Shown here one piece after another: positions 8,335 through 18,739 of a stretch of DNA of 64,000 nt. The DNA is taken from the NCBI GenBank assembly GCA_937926445.1, contig CALBAK010000028.1, positions 1 through 64,000 on the forward strand, read 5' to 3'. Below the pieces are notes generated by a model that was not told the DNA's origin, ran no database searches, and saw only the letters and a list, made by a program, of their open reading frames with translations. The DNA is from an uncultured Alphaproteobacteria bacterium (GTDB lineage: Bacteria > Pseudomonadota > Alphaproteobacteria > Geminicoccales > Geminicoccaceae). A program made the position numbers and the translations under genes. The number at the start of each line of letters is the position of its first letter. The stretch's first letter is position 1.

Positions 8335-9606
8335 ATGCCACGGGGTCGGATCCGCCCTGCCGTGCGGCTCCTGTTCGCATCCGTTTTCGTTTTCGCCTTC
8401 GTGTCCTCCGAGGCCTCGGTTCTGCTCCGGCTCGAGGGGGTTCGTATGATCGCCTTCGTGGCTGCTCTGGGTACACTGCTCGCGCTCGCCGTCGTTCGAG
8501 ATCCTCATCTGAGATCCCGCGACGCGACTAGCGTGGCCGTCCTCGCTCTGCTCCTTTCCCTGATTTTGGCCGCGGACGCGGCGAGTGGGTCCGTCGACGC
8601 GATCGATTACAAAGTGTCCCTTCTCCTTCTGCTCTTGCTGTTCGCTCCCAATCTCGCGCGTGCATGCGCCCGGCACGACCTCGCCGAGCTGGTCTGGCGC
8701 CTGTTGACCGTCTACGTCCTCGCTACGGCCCTCGTGGCCGTCACGGCTGTGCCGGAGTTCCTTCTACGCGGTCGCCCGGAACTCGCTCGTCTGGACTTCA
8801 CCGGCTCGCTCGTCGGTCATTCCGGTCTGTGCGTCGTCTACCTGTTGGCCACGCTGGCCAGAGCCGGGACTAAGAAATCCGCGCTCGGGCTCGCCATCCA
8901 TGGCGTGTTGGGCGCAACGGCCGCGACGATGATATTGCTCATGGCAACCCGCACGTCGCTTGTCACCATCGCGATCCACGTGGCGTTGGACATCCTCGCC
9001 GCGCGGACTCTGGAAGGAGCGATGTCGCGCGCGGCTTTGGCTGCCCTCTGCGTGTTCGCTACGCTGGCGTCGTACACGGTCCTCGTCAGCGACGACTTTC
9101 TCGAGCGGCTACTCGTCGGAAGCTCCGAAGACTGGTCGTCCGGCCGTGTCACGAGCCAGCTGCACTGGCTGGCGCTCGCCCTCGGCGAGCCACTGGGCCT
9201 GGGTTTCGGCGCGGTGCGCGAGCTGCTTCGCGACGGGCGTCCGGCGCTGGACGGGGGAAGCCTGCTCGAATGGCCACACAACGAGCCGCTCCGCTTTTTC
9301 GTCGAGGCCGGCCTGCCGGGCTTGCTTTTCGTCGTGCTGTTGATGGCTCGACTGACCCGGCTCGCGATCGTCGCTGCGCGGGACGAAGCACGACCGCTGC
9401 CGCGTGCCCTGATGCTCGCGATCGCTGCCGACATGCTCGCACAGAGCCTTTTCCAGAATTATTTCAACAGCATCTACCACGCGGTCGCTCTCCTGTCCGT
9501 GCTCTTGACCCTCGCGGCATCCGTCGAGCCCGTTCCCGAGGCGACCGCGCAGCGGTGCTCGCTCGACCCGCGGCCCGATCTTCCGGACCAGCCGGCGACG
9601 GCCTAG
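8335..9606 (+). CDS. O-antigen ligase/polymerase-like membrane protein
   Basis: A 423-residue polytopic protein with around ten hydrophobic segments and a large loop. In the loop lies GFGAVRELLRDGRPALDGG followed by EWPHNEPLRFFVEAGLPGLL, which is the Wzy_C (PF04932) pattern with its conserved His-Asn. Such proteins join polysaccharide repeat units or transfer them to an acceptor. The ATG at 8335 has TGAGG 9 bp upstream; the frame is open further up but lacks a better start. Divergent from the PssD/PssE unit, sharing a roughly 35-bp gap. Confidence 0.78.
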   Translation: MPRGRIRPAVRLLFASVFVFAFVSSEASVLLRLEGVRMIAFVAALGTLLALAVVRDPHLRSRDATSVAVLALLLSLILAADAASGSVDAIDYKVSLLLLLLLFAPNLARACARHDLAELVWRLLTVYVLATALVAVTAVPEFLLRGRPELARLDFTGSLVGHSGLCVVYLLATLARAGTKKSALGLAIHGVLGATAATMILLMATRTSLVTIAIHVALDILAARTLEGAMSRAALAALCVFATLASYTVLVSDDFLERLLVGSSEDWSSGRVTSQLHWLALALGEPLGLGFGAVRELLRDGRPALDGGSLLEWPHNEPLRFFVEAGLPGLLFVVLLMARLTRLAIVAARDEARPLPRALMLAIAADMLAQSLFQNYFNSIYHAVALLSVLLTLAASVEPVPEATAQRCSLDPRPDLPDQPATA

Positions 9607-9647
9607 AAGCGTAGCGGCAAGACGGTCCCGAACAGGGAGGGCAAGGG

Positions 9648-11285
9648 ATGGGGGAAAGCCGCGCTGCCAGCATTTTCGACGTGGCGCTGGATCGCACACC
9701 GGCCAATTTCAGGCCCCTCACTCCCAACGACTTCCTGATACGGGCCGGTTTCGTGTTCCGCGACAGGGTCGGGGTCGTCTACGGTAGCCGGCGTTGGACG
9801 TGGGGCGAGATCTCGGAGCGTTGTCGCCGCCTCGCTTCCGCTCTGGTGCGGCGCGGCATCGGACGCGGCGATACCGTGGCGGTGCTCTGCCCCAACATCC
9901 CGGCGATGCTCGAGACCCACTTCGCCGTTCCGATGGCCGGGGCCGTGCTCAACACCCTCAACACGCGCCTCGATCCGGCGACGATCGCGTTCATCCTGGA
10001 ACACGGCGAAGCGAAGATCCTCATGGTCGACGGCGAGTACGGGCCCCTCGCCAAGGCCGCCGTGGCTCGGCTGGCCCGACCACCGCAGCTCGTCGACATC
10101 GTGGATCCGACCGCCCCGGCAGAACCGACGGGTGGCGTCGACTACGAGGCCCTCGTGGCGGAGGGAGACCCGGGCTTCGTTCCGGTCGAGCCCATGGACG
10201 AGTGGGACGCGCTGTCGCTCTGCTACACGTCGGGAACGACCGGTAATCCGAAGGGTGTCGTTTACCATCATCGCGGTGCGTTCTTGAACGCGATCGGCAA
10301 CGCTCTTGTACTCGGACTGTCTCCAAGATCGGTTTATCTTTGGACTCTGCCGATGTTTCATTGCAACGGCTGGACCTATACGTGGGGAGTAACGGCCGCC
10401 GGAGGCACGCACGTCTGTCTGCGCAAGGTGGACCCGGGCGAGATTTTTCGCTTGGTAGCCGAGGAGGGTGTGAGCCACCTCTGCGCTGCCCCGGTGGTGC
10501 TGACCATGCTGATCCACAGTCCGGTCGAGGCACGCCGCCGTTTCCCGCAACGCGTCATCGTCGGCACGGGTGGCGCTTCACCTCCCTCCGCGGTGATCGA
10601 GGCCATGGCCGCGATGGGGTTCCATGTGGTTCATCTCTACGGCCTGACCGAGGTTTATGGGCCGGCCACGGTGTGCGTCGAGCAGCCCGCCTGGGACGTT
10701 CTCGAGCCGCGCGAGCGGGCGGCGCTGATCGCTCGCCAGGGCGTCCGTTACCCGACGATGGCGGAATTGATGGTCGCGGACCCGAACACGCTCGAGCCGG
10801 TGCCCGCGGACGCGACGACGATGGGCGAGCTGCTGCTGCGCGGCAACACGGTCATGAAGGGCTACCTCAAGAACCCGACTGCAACGGAGGAAGCGTTCCG
10901 CGGCGGCTGGTTCCACACGGGCGACCTCGCGGTGGTCCACCCGGACGGCTATGTCGAGGTGAAGGACAGGTCCAAGGACATCATCATCAGCGGCGGTGAG
11001 AACATCAGCTCGCTCGAGGTGGAGGAGGTGCTCTATCGCCACCCGGCGGTCATGGAGGCCGCTGTGGTTGCGAAGCCCGATCCGTTCTGGGGGGAGACGC
11101 CCTGCGCCTTCGTGGCTTTGAAGCCCGATGCGCCGGTGGTCGACGCCGCCGAGATCATTGCATGGTGCCGCGAGCATCTGGCCCATTTCAAGGCGCCCAA
11201 GACGGTCGTGTTCGGGCCGCTTCCGAAGACCTCGACCGGTAAGATCCAGAAGTTCGAGCTCCGGGAGCGCGCCCGCAAGCTTTAG
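9648..11285 (+). CDS. AMP-forming acyl-CoA synthetase
   Basis: ANL-superfamily ligase of 545 residues that activates a fatty or other carboxylic acid to its CoA thioester through an acyl-adenylate. The ATP loop YTSGTTGNPKG is near residue 190, HLYGLTEVYGP is the A5 motif, and GWFHTGDLAVVHPDGYVEVK and SGGENISSLEVEEVL are A7/A8. The catalytic lysine is in TSTGKIQKFELR at the C-terminus. It is closest in feel to medium/long-chain and DmdB-like ligases, but the substrate cannot be read from sequence. Start ATG 9648 behind GGGAGGG. Confidence 0.88.
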   Translation: MGESRAASIFDVALDRTPANFRPLTPNDFLIRAGFVFRDRVGVVYGSRRWTWGEISERCRRLASALVRRGIGRGDTVAVLCPNIPAMLETHFAVPMAGAVLNTLNTRLDPATIAFILEHGEAKILMVDGEYGPLAKAAVARLARPPQLVDIVDPTAPAEPTGGVDYEALVAEGDPGFVPVEPMDEWDALSLCYTSGTTGNPKGVVYHHRGAFLNAIGNALVLGLSPRSVYLWTLPMFHCNGWTYTWGVTAAGGTHVCLRKVDPGEIFRLVAEEGVSHLCAAPVVLTMLIHSPVEARRRFPQRVIVGTGGASPPSAVIEAMAAMGFHVVHLYGLTEVYGPATVCVEQPAWDVLEPRERAALIARQGVRYPTMAELMVADPNTLEPVPADATTMGELLLRGNTVMKGYLKNPTATEEAFRGGWFHTGDLAVVHPDGYVEVKDRSKDIIISGGENISSLEVEEVLYRHPAVMEAAVVAKPDPFWGETPCAFVALKPDAPVVDAAEIIAWCREHLAHFKAPKTVVFGPLPKTSTGKIQKFELRERARKL

Positions 11286-11297
11286 CCGTTGCCGGGT

Positions 11298-14187
11298 TCA
11301 GAAGCTGGACAGGTCGGTCGGCGGAACGGGCGGATCGGTACCGAGGACGGCGCGCAAAAGCCCGGTCACGATGCGCACACTGTTGTCGAACGAGCCGTCG
11401 GTCGCTGGTTTCGAGCTGGGTCCGGTGCTCGCCTCGGGCTCGCGCAGCACCTCGGGTGGCGGTCCGTCGGCCCAGAGCTCGAGCCAGCGCAGGCGGCCCG
11501 GATCATCGAGAGCGGCCGGCTCCCGTTCCGGAGCGACACTCGGGTCCCAGGACGCCTCGAGGCCGAGCAGTGGAGCGTGACGCCGGCACTCGAGAGCCCG
11601 GCTGACGAGATAAAGACTTGCCGTAGGGGCCGACCGTGTCGCGACGCTCGTTCCGGTCGCTCAGCACCCAGATCGCGAACCGTCGACGATCCAGGATCGC
11701 GCGTCTGCCTCGGCCGATCCCGGCGCCGTAGGTTCGAGCGGCGAACTCCATCGTGCAGGCCGGAGCGAGCAGATTGGTCGAGCCAACCGTTAGCCGCTTC
11801 TCGGCGAGCGGGACGAGCAAACGGCCGAGAAGGATGGAACCAGCCGAGTGGCACGCCAGATGGATCTCGAGGTCGGAAACGGCTGCCTGCAGCCGGCCGA
11901 GGGCTTCGGCTGCGAGCCCCAGAGCTGCGCCCGGCTCCGAGGCGGCCTCGGCATTCTCCTTCGTCTCGGACCACAGTGCACGAGCGATCCCGTGGGTCGC
12001 GAGGGATTCGATCGAGCGGTCGCGGATCTCGCCGAGCGTTTATTCGAAGCCCTCGAGCGCGGTTCGCCCCATCCGCAACCCGAGTCCTTCGAGAACGCGA
12101 CGGCCTAAGTCCTCGTTCTGTGCAAGCAGGGTCTCGCCGAAGCCCGACCACCAAGCCAAGAAGATCGGCCAGACCCCGTTGTAGAGCATCAAGGGACCGA
12201 GCAGCTGGGCCCGGCGGACCGCGGCTTCCTCGCTGTTCTGGCCACCATGCGCGTAGAGCAGGAGCTTTGCACTGGAGAGCTCCGCGAGCCCTTCCGCGGG
12301 AAGGCGACGGATGAGAAAATAGATTTCATCGGCGGCGCTCGCCGCGTCCGGCTGGCGACGCAGTGGCCGCCCGTCGTTGCCAATGACGAGGGTGTGCCTT
12401 CGTGCCCGAACCTCGTCCCAGCGCGGATCGTCGAGCGCGGGGCGTCGGCCCGAGAGGCCGGCGCGGAGTTGCACGGACCTACGGACGGCGACCGGTGCCG
12501 CCTCGACCGCATCGGGCAGCGCGATCGGCGCACCGGTGACCGCCACCCAGGCGTCCATCCCGTTGGCCAGCCAATCCTCGTAGCCGAGGATCGCGAAACC
12601 GCGATACCCCCAGCCCTCACCCCACGAGTTCTGGACGATGAAGCCGCGCCGCTGGTAGCCGACCAGCGCGAAAGCATGTCCTCCTTCGAGCCGCTGGCGG
12701 AACCAGGCGATCCGGGGGGCCTCCGAGTAACGTCCCAGCCGCCGACCGGAATGGACCATCGCCGAGAGGGAGACGGCCCCCACCTCGTGGATCGCTGCTT
12801 GCAGATCGCCGATCGTGCTGCGGTCGATGCGGTAGTGGGGCCCGAGCGGCCGCTCGGCCGCATCCACCGCCCAATCCGGGTCGGGCGGCCCGTCTCTGGG
12901 CTACAGCGCCTCGCCGCAGGCGCCGTGCTCGTGTCAGCCCTTCACGGCGCCGCGGCAGGACGAGCCTTCCTAGTCCTCGCCCGGCCACTCGTCGTACGGC
13001 CGGGCGAGTTCGTAGAGCATCTTGGGACTCGCGCGGGCGGGCTTCGCGCCTTCGCGACGTCCTGCCTGGACCCAGCGACGCCAGAGCAGGAAATTGATGC
13101 AGGCGGCGAGCCCGTAGCCGGTGCAGGCACCTTCGTGACCCTGGTCGAGGATCATGCCATCGGCACAGTAACTCTCGAGGTGCACAGAAATCTCCTCGGC
13201 GGGTGGCCAAAGGTCCGGCAACGGCACGAGAGGGGCGCGATAGGGCAGGTCGCGCAGGTCCACCCGATCGGGCGCCACGTCCAGGACCGGGAGAGCTGCG
13301 CCCTCTGGGACCAGGCCGGCCAGTCCCGTCTCGAGCGGCACGTACCCGCCACCATCGTCGAGCCCGACGATGCTCTGGGACCAGGCCGGCCAGTCCCGTC
13401 TCGAGCGGTGCCCTGCTCGCCAACGCGGCGAGACCACGCTCGAACAGCGCCGCTTCTTCCTCGCGCCGCTCCTGGAAGCCCGGGCTTTCGGGCCAAAGTC
13501 GCTTCATTTTCCGCAGCTCTTCGGGCACGAGCGCGAAGGCCCTGTCGGCCATGTGTCGCTTGATCGCCCGCATCTCGCTGTAACGTGGAGCACTGCTATC
13601 GAAGCCTGCGGCTCCTCGATTGAGCACCAAGGAGACGAAAGCTCCGAAGCAGTCGTCCGGAAGCGCGTCCGTGTTGGGTAAGGTACGCGCAGTTCTGGCG
13701 ACTTCTGCCGGCAACATCTCGGAATCGAAAACTTTCTCCGCACTCTCCCACGGAATGCGAATATCCGCCAAGCTACGGAGCAGCATTTTGAGGCGCGCTA
13801 TCTTGGCCTGTCGATCGGGCTCCTCGGCGCGCAGCCCGAGAGCAGCGGCGCGCCGATCCGTGACGCAGGCCCCAGGATCGGCAGCCATGCCTGCGCGAGT
13901 TCGGCACGAGTGTGGTAGCCGAGATCCCAACCGAACCCGATTGCGATGCCAGAAGCGAACCCCGGCCAGTGAGGCCGACTCTTCAGCTTGGTCTCATAGT
14001 GGGCCCGCCCGCCGCTTTTGTGGCGAAGTATCAGCTCACGGGCGGCCAGCGAGAGCTTGCGGATCCCGGGTCGAGCGTCCGTCGACAGCGCGAAGCCGGC
14101 CGGAGCCTCGGCCAGTCCGGTCGGACCCGCCGCGGATTTCGCGCGCTCTGGCGGTTCACGGTTACCGGTTCTGCTTGTCCCCGCCAT
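11298..14187 (-). pseudogene. Degraded lysozyme–papain–alpha/beta-hydrolase fusion
   Basis: One ancestral gene can be followed through several frames. The N-terminus (ATG 14187) has a phage-lysozyme-like domain (HWPGFASGIAIGFGWDLGYH, then AFVSLVLNRGAAGFDSS). A C1A papain-like peptidase follows, with Cys in DQGHEGACTGYGL, His in GGHAFALVGY and Asn in QNSWGEGWGYRG. A hydrolase-like domain ends it (LLLYAHGGQNSEE, LACHSAGSILLGRLL). Defects are a frameshift near 13,840, a 36-bp repeat at a 70-bp period causing a frameshift at 13,303–13,408, in-frame TAG 12,970, TGA 12,934 and TAG 12,901 (at positions that look like Tyr, Trp, Trp), TAA 12,040, and a frameshift near 11,606. The lysozyme Glu also appears to be Lys. 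Clearly inactive. Confidence 0.82.
13303..13408. repeat. 36-bp direct repeat, 70-bp period, frameshifting
   Basis: An identical 36-bp unit lies at 13303–13338 and 13373–13408. On the minus strand both copies encode PLETGLAGLVPE, but in different frames because the period of 70 is not a multiple of three. Removing one 70-bp period joins the lysozyme-like part to the papain-like part in frame. The repeat is therefore a tandem duplication that broke the reading frame. Confidence 0.9.
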
Positions 14188-14517
14188 GGGATCCTTCCCG
14201 CATTTTTTCGCCGAGGCGCACTGCCGCGATTTCGGTCGAGGGCGAGAGCGAGCGCCGCGTCCCGTGGGATCTTTACGAAAATGGTAAACTTTCGGGCGTC
14301 CTTCGCAACTCGGAATTGCTCGACTGCGTCCGTTCGGCCCCAGAAGACGGTGTCGCGGGTATGCCATGAACGAGGTTTCATCTTTTCGAAAGCCGGACAA
14401 AGGGTCGATCACGCAGATAGTTGACGGGAGCCGGGGCGGGCCTTGCGATCGCCGGCCATCGGCACATATCGTTCGAGCGTCGGGCACGGCCCGGCGCCTC
14501 GCGGAGGGACGAAAGCC
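14188..14517. other. Non-coding divergent gap
   Basis: 330 bp between the decayed hydrolase gene and the BI-1 gene. I see no convincing gene or hairpin terminator. It should carry the BI-1 promoter, and ends with the GGAGGGAC ribosome site at about 14502. Confidence 0.5.
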
Positions 14518-15237
14518 ATGGCGTTTCGGATGGACCCCAGGGTTGCGCAAGCCCGCGGTGTCGCGATCGAGCGCATCGACGAAGGCCTGCGCGCCTACAT
14601 GCTCGCTATCTACAACTACATGGGCCTGGGCCTCGCGATCACCGGGCTCACGGCGTTCGTGGTGGCGACCTCCCCGCCCCTGATGGCGGTGATCTTCGGG
14701 ACGCCGCTCAAGTGGGTCGTGATGCTGGCGCCGTTGGCCTTCGTGTTCTTCCTGAGCGCGCGTGTGCATCGCATGAGCGTGAGCGCGGCCCAGCTGACGT
14801 TCTGGGCTTTCGCCATCGTGATGGGTCTGTCGATGGCGAGCATCTTCCTCGTCTTCACAAGCACGAGCATCGCTCGCGTGTTCTTCATCACGGCAGCGAC
14901 GTTCGGTGCGGTGAGCTTGTACGGTTACACGACCAAGCGTGACCTCTCCCAGTTCGGCTCGTTCCTGGTCATGGGCCTGATCGGCATCGTGATCGCGAGC
15001 CTCGTCAATCTGTTCCTCGGCAGCTCCGCGCTGCAGTTCGCGATCAGCGTGATCGGCGTGCTCGTCTTCACCGGGCTCACGGCATGGGACACGCAGCGCC
15101 TCAAGGAAGAGTATGTCGAGAGCGCGGGCGGTGAGATCGTCGCGAAGCAGGCGATCATGGGTGCACTGAGCCTGTATCTCAACTTCATCAACCTGTTCGT
15201 GATGCTGCTGCAGCTGTTCGGCCAGAACCGCGAGTGA
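14518..15237 (+). CDS. Bax inhibitor-1 / YccA family membrane protein
   Basis: A 239-residue protein with seven hydrophobic segments and the UPF0005/BI-1 pattern. Typical pieces are SLYGYTTKRDLSQFGSFLVM in the middle, and GLTAWDTQRLKEEY followed by ALSLYLNFINLFVMLLQLFG at the C-terminus. Bacterial members such as YccA interact with FtsH or conduct calcium. The ATG at 14518 follows GGAGGG. A hairpin terminator lies directly after the stop. Confidence 0.9.
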   Translation: MAFRMDPRVAQARGVAIERIDEGLRAYMLAIYNYMGLGLAITGLTAFVVATSPPLMAVIFGTPLKWVVMLAPLAFVFFLSARVHRMSVSAAQLTFWAFAIVMGLSMASIFLVFTSTSIARVFFITAATFGAVSLYGYTTKRDLSQFGSFLVMGLIGIVIASLVNLFLGSSALQFAISVIGVLVFTGLTAWDTQRLKEEYVESAGGEIVAKQAIMGALSLYLNFINLFVMLLQLFGQNRE

Positions 15238-15261
15238 GTACATCTCTGTACGGTAGCCTCG

Positions 15262-15292
15262 GGGCCCGCCTCACGGCGGGCCCTTTCCGTTT
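15262..15292 (+). terminator. Rho-independent terminator after BI-1 gene
   Basis: A 9-bp GC-only stem, GGGCCCGCC (15262–15270) with GGCGGGCCC (15275–15283), a TCAC loop, then TTTCCGTTT. It begins 24 bp past the BI-1 stop. It argues against the upstream GTG at 15234 as the true start of the next gene. Confidence 0.75.
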
Positions 15293-16337
15293 GCGGCGAC
15301 GGCTGCTTGCGACGCTCGGCTGGCTCTCCGTGCTTTCGGCAATCCCTGCCTGTGCCGGGCCGACCGTGGAAGCGGGCCGTAGCCCGAGCGTTCGAGCGAG
15401 CCCCATCGATCCGGACGAGCTCGCCTCGGGCGCGAGAATGGGCCCCGGCACGGAGTTCGGTCCTTGCTGGCACCTGAAGGCGGAGGATCCGCGCTTCGGC
15501 GGCTTCTCCGGCCTCGTCGTCGAGCCGGAACGGCTACTGCTCTTGAGCGATCGGGGCTGGATCTGGTCGACCGACCGCGATCGTCCCGACGACGGCCTTG
15601 TCGGAAACAGATCCTGGCGGGTGCAGGCGTTGAGGTCGGCCGGGCGGCGACCCGACGCCGAGGAGCTCACACCTGCCGTCCCGGGACGATATTGGGTTTC
15701 CCTAGAGGGCAATCACGCGATCGCCGCCCTCGAGCTCGATCGGCAACGAAAGGACCTCGACCTCGAGCCGAGCCCCCTCCCCGAGCCGCTGGCCTCCGCG
15801 CCGCCCAATCTCGGCGTGGAAGCGCTAGCGGCGCTTCCGGAGGGGGCTGTCTTGGCGATCGCCGAGGCGGGGCGAGAAGAACGGCACCACGCCGTCCTGC
15901 TCGCCCGAGAAGGCCCGAGGCTGCTCACCTATCGCTCCGCGCCCGGGTTCGCGCCGACAGGTGCGGCTTGGAGCGACGGCTGGCTTTTTGTCGTGGAGCG
16001 GAGGCTATCCCCGCTGACCGGCTTCACGACCCGTCTCACGGCGACACCTGTCCCCAGTGCCGCCGACCTCACGGATGTCATCGAACCGGCGGTCGAACTC
16101 CTGAGGTTGAGCGGCCGGGGCTTCGGCTACAATATCGAAGCCGTTGCGGCCGAGAGAAACGTCCCTTACCGCCGAATTAGGCTCTGGCTCGTTTCGGACG
16201 ACAATTTCAACCCGCTGCAGGAGACCGTCCTGATCGCGCTCGACTGGACGCCTCAGGCATTCGCCCGAGCCTCGATCCGACGCTTCAGCCTGACCAGCTC
16301 GGCAGGGAGCTCGGCTTCGGAGACGGAGCGCAGATAG
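15291..16337 (+). CDS. Exported esterase-like (phytase-family) protein
   Basis: Matches the pattern of the esterase-like activity of phytase family (PF13449), a beta-propeller-like exported protein: [20 protein letters not shown] near the N-terminus, [20 protein letters not shown] in the middle, and [19 protein letters not shown] near the end. The frame also has a GTG at 15234 overlapping the BI-1 stop, but that would place the preceding terminator inside the gene. TTG 15291 begins a clean signal sequence with a lipobox-like AIPAC. The last 85 bp overlap rpmB on the other strand, so the original stop may have been lost. Confidence 0.68.
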   Translation: MRRRLLATLGWLSVLSAIPACAGPTVEAGRSPSVRASPIDPDELASGARMGPGTEFGPCWHLKAEDPRFGGFSGLVVEPERLLLLSDRGWIWSTDRDRPDDGLVGNRSWRVQALRSAGRRPDAEELTPAVPGRYWVSLEGNHAIAALELDRQRKDLDLEPSPLPEPLASAPPNLGVEALAALPEGAVLAIAEAGREERHHAVLLAREGPRLLTYRSAPGFAPTGAAWSDGWLFVVERRLSPLTGFTTRLTATPVPSAADLTDVIEPAVELLRLSGRGFGYNIEAVAAERNVPYRRIRLWLVSDDNFNPLQETVLIALDWTPQAFARASIRRFSLTSSAGSSASETERR

Positions 16338-16537
16338 CCGTCGATCCCCCCCCGCTTCTCGATCGTCCGAAGCGTGCTGGTAGCGATCCGCAGAGCCACC
16401 GTCTCACGGAGCACCTCGCTGTAGAGCCGGCGGTTCTGGAGGTTCGGCAGGAACCTGCGCTTGGTGCGGTTGTTCGCGTGGCTGACATTGTTGCCGGTCA
16501 GCACGCCCTTGCCGGAGAGCACGCAGCGCCTGGCCAT
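16253..16537 (-). CDS. rpmB: 50S ribosomal protein L28
   Basis: Large-subunit ribosomal protein. [20 protein letters not shown] and [20 protein letters not shown] are canonical L28 sequence. 94 residues, normal for alphaproteobacteria. Starts at ATG 16537. The 3' end overlaps the convergent esterase-like gene. Confidence 0.97.
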   Translation of the reverse strand: MARRCVLSGKGVLTGNNVSHANNRTKRRFLPNLQNRRLYSEVLRETVALRIATSTLRTIEKRGGIDGYLRSVSEAELPAELVRLKRRIEARANA

Positions 16538-16557
16538 CGTAGGACCCTTTCGGCTGA

Positions 16558-16585
16558 CAACAAAAGGCGGGCCGTTCGGCCCGCC
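16558..16585 (-). terminator. Rho-independent terminator of the deo operon
   Basis: Read on the minus strand: stem GGCGGGCC / GGCCCGCC with a GAAC loop, followed by TTTTGTTG. It lies between the end of deoA and the start of rpmB, and would end transcription of the nucleoside operon. Confidence 0.8.
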
Positions 16586-16600
16586 CCGCGTCATCGGCCT

Positions 16601-17955
16601 TTACGGCACCGGCGACACCGACGTCAAGGCGGCCGCTCCAGCGGGAAACCGCTCGAGCACGACCGGCGGGCGGGTCGCCGCGACGTCGCCGATCTCGAAG
16701 GCGTCGCGGATGCCCGCTCGAACGGACGCGACGTCCTCGGTTCGGCGGGCGTGCACGATACAGAGCGGTCGATCCCCGCCGACGGGCTCGCCCCGGGGCC
16801 GCGACCGCGGAGAGCCCGACCGACGGGTCGATTGACGCTCCGGGACGCGTTCGCCCTCCTCCCAATCGGACGACGGCGAGGCCCACAGCACGAGCGTCGA
16901 TCGCCCGAACCGTCCCGGCTCGCCCGGGTGCGATCGGTTCGCGAAGCGGTGCAACCGGGAGCGGGTCCCGGGGTCGCTCGACCAGGTCGAAAGGCCCGTC
17001 CAGGGCCGCCACCATGCGCGCGAACCGCTCGGCGGCGCGCCCGCTCGAGAGGGCCTCCACGAGCAGCCCGTGCGCTTCCAGCGCATTCGAAGCCAGCCGG
17101 CCCACGAGCAGCAACTCCGAGCGCAAGGCGAGGGTGACCTCGAGCAGCGCGGGATCGGCCGGCTCGCCCCGAAGCACCGAGATCGCCTCGGCAATTTCGA
17201 GCGCGTCGCCGGCTGTGCGACCGAGGCAACGGCTCATATCGGTGAGTAGCGCCCGGCAGGCGAGCCCGGCTCCCTCCGCGACTTCCACGACAGAGCGGGC
17301 GAGATCACGGGCCGCATCGAGCTCGGGGAGAAATGCACCCGAGCCAACCTTCAAATCCATCGCTAGGACACGCAGCCCCGCCGCCAATTTCTTCGAAAGG
17401 ATCGAGGCGGTAATCAACGGGATCGATTCGACGGTCGCCGTGACGTCGCGCATCGCATAAAGGCGCCGGTCCGCCGGCGCGAGTTCGGCCGTCGGTCCGA
17501 CGATGGCGCAGCCGACCTCGAGTACGACCCTCCGCAAGCGATCCAGATCGACCTCTGCGCGATAGCCCGGGATGCTCTCGAGCTTTTCTAGCGTGCCGCC
17601 GGTGTGACCGAGGCCGCGGCCGGAGAGCATCGGCACAAACCCTCCGCTGGCGGCGACCAGGGGTGCGAGGATCAGGCTCACCTCGTCGCCGCTCCCGCCG
17701 GTCGAGTCCTTAGTCGAGTACAGGCCCCGGGACGCCGGGCCAGGAAAGAACACGGCCCGAGCCGATCACCGCTCTCGTCAGCGCGACGGTCTCGGCCCGG
17801 CTCATGCCGCGCAGGTACACGGCTATCGCGAACGCTCCGACCTGCGCATCGGGGACCCGACCGTCCACGAGCCCGGCGACGAACGCTTCGATTTCGCGCG
17901 GCACCAGCTCGAGACCGTCGCGTTTCTTTCGAATGATCTCTTGGGGAAGAAGCAT
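16601..17955 (-). pseudogene. deoA: Thymidine phosphorylase, frameshifted
   Basis: Splits thymidine or deoxyuridine into base and deoxyribose 1-phosphate. MLLPQEIIRKKRDGLELVPR opens the ancestral frame at 17955. An extra T makes TAA at 17710, and the frame resumes as [17 protein letters not shown]. The usual KHSTGG substrate loop has Asp in place of His. The middle ([20 protein letters not shown]) is well kept. An extra base in the G run (minus strand) at 16791–16794 shifts the tail [16 protein letters not shown] to a third frame. Last gene of the nucleoside operon, before the terminator. Confidence 0.9.
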
Positions 17956-18708
17956 CGAACCGGTCCTGGGTCGGCGGTGAGACGGTGGCGGCCCGAAGCA
18001 GATCGTCGAGCAAGGCCGACGCACCGAAGCGGAGCTGTTCGGGCGAGACCCAATCCGTGCCGAGAGTGGCGTCGACGAGCGCCAGAAAGGGCACGGCATC
18101 GGGCGAAGTGCGGAGACCGCCCGCGACCTTGAGGCCGACACGGCCGCCGGTCTCGTCGATTACCTGCAGCACGAGAGCTGCCGCTTCCAGGGTAGCACCT
18201 TCCGGCATCTTCCCCGTCGAGGTCTCGAGGAAGTCGACCCCTCCCATCACCGCAGCTCTGGCGGCAGCAGTAATCAGCGTCGGGTCCCGCAGGAGCCCGG
18301 TCTCGAGGATCAACTTCAACGTCACCGATGGTCCCACCGCCGAGCGGCACGCCTCGACGAGCTCGCTGGCGCTCGCCACGTCACCTTCTCGGAGTGCTGC
18401 CAGGGGTGCCACGATATCGAGCTCCTGGGCGCTTGCGGAGACGGCGGCTCTGGCCTCTTCGGCGGTCGCGGTAATGTCGTCGCCGCCCCCGGAGAACCCG
18501 CGACCGTGGCGAGCCGAACCGAGGAGCCCGCGAGAGCTCGACGCGCGGTACCGAGGTGACGCGGGAAGATGCAGACGCCGGCGACACCGTGGCGGACCGC
18601 CCGCGCGCACAAGGTCTCGATCTCGCGATCGCTTTCGTCCCCGCGAAGGCTCGTGAGGTCGAGGAGCGGGGGGATTCGCAGTGCAGCCGACCGCCGACGG
18701 GAACGCAC
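17956..18708 (-). pseudogene. deoC: Deoxyribose-phosphate aldolase, frameshifted, catalytic Lys lost
   Basis: Would cleave deoxyribose 5-phosphate to glyceraldehyde 3-phosphate and acetaldehyde. The ancestral GTG is at about 18708, with IPPLLDLTSLRGDESDREIE following. A missing base near 18495 shifts the frame between LATVAG and GGGDDITATAEEARAAV. The Schiff-base lysine of FxKTSTGK is replaced (VDFLETSTGKMPEG), while the second lysine in GLKVAGGLRTS remains. No stop is found before deoA, so the 3' boundary is approximate. Confidence 0.88.
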
Positions 18709-18739
18709 CGGGCCGCTTCGAGCATGCAACGCCAAAGGT

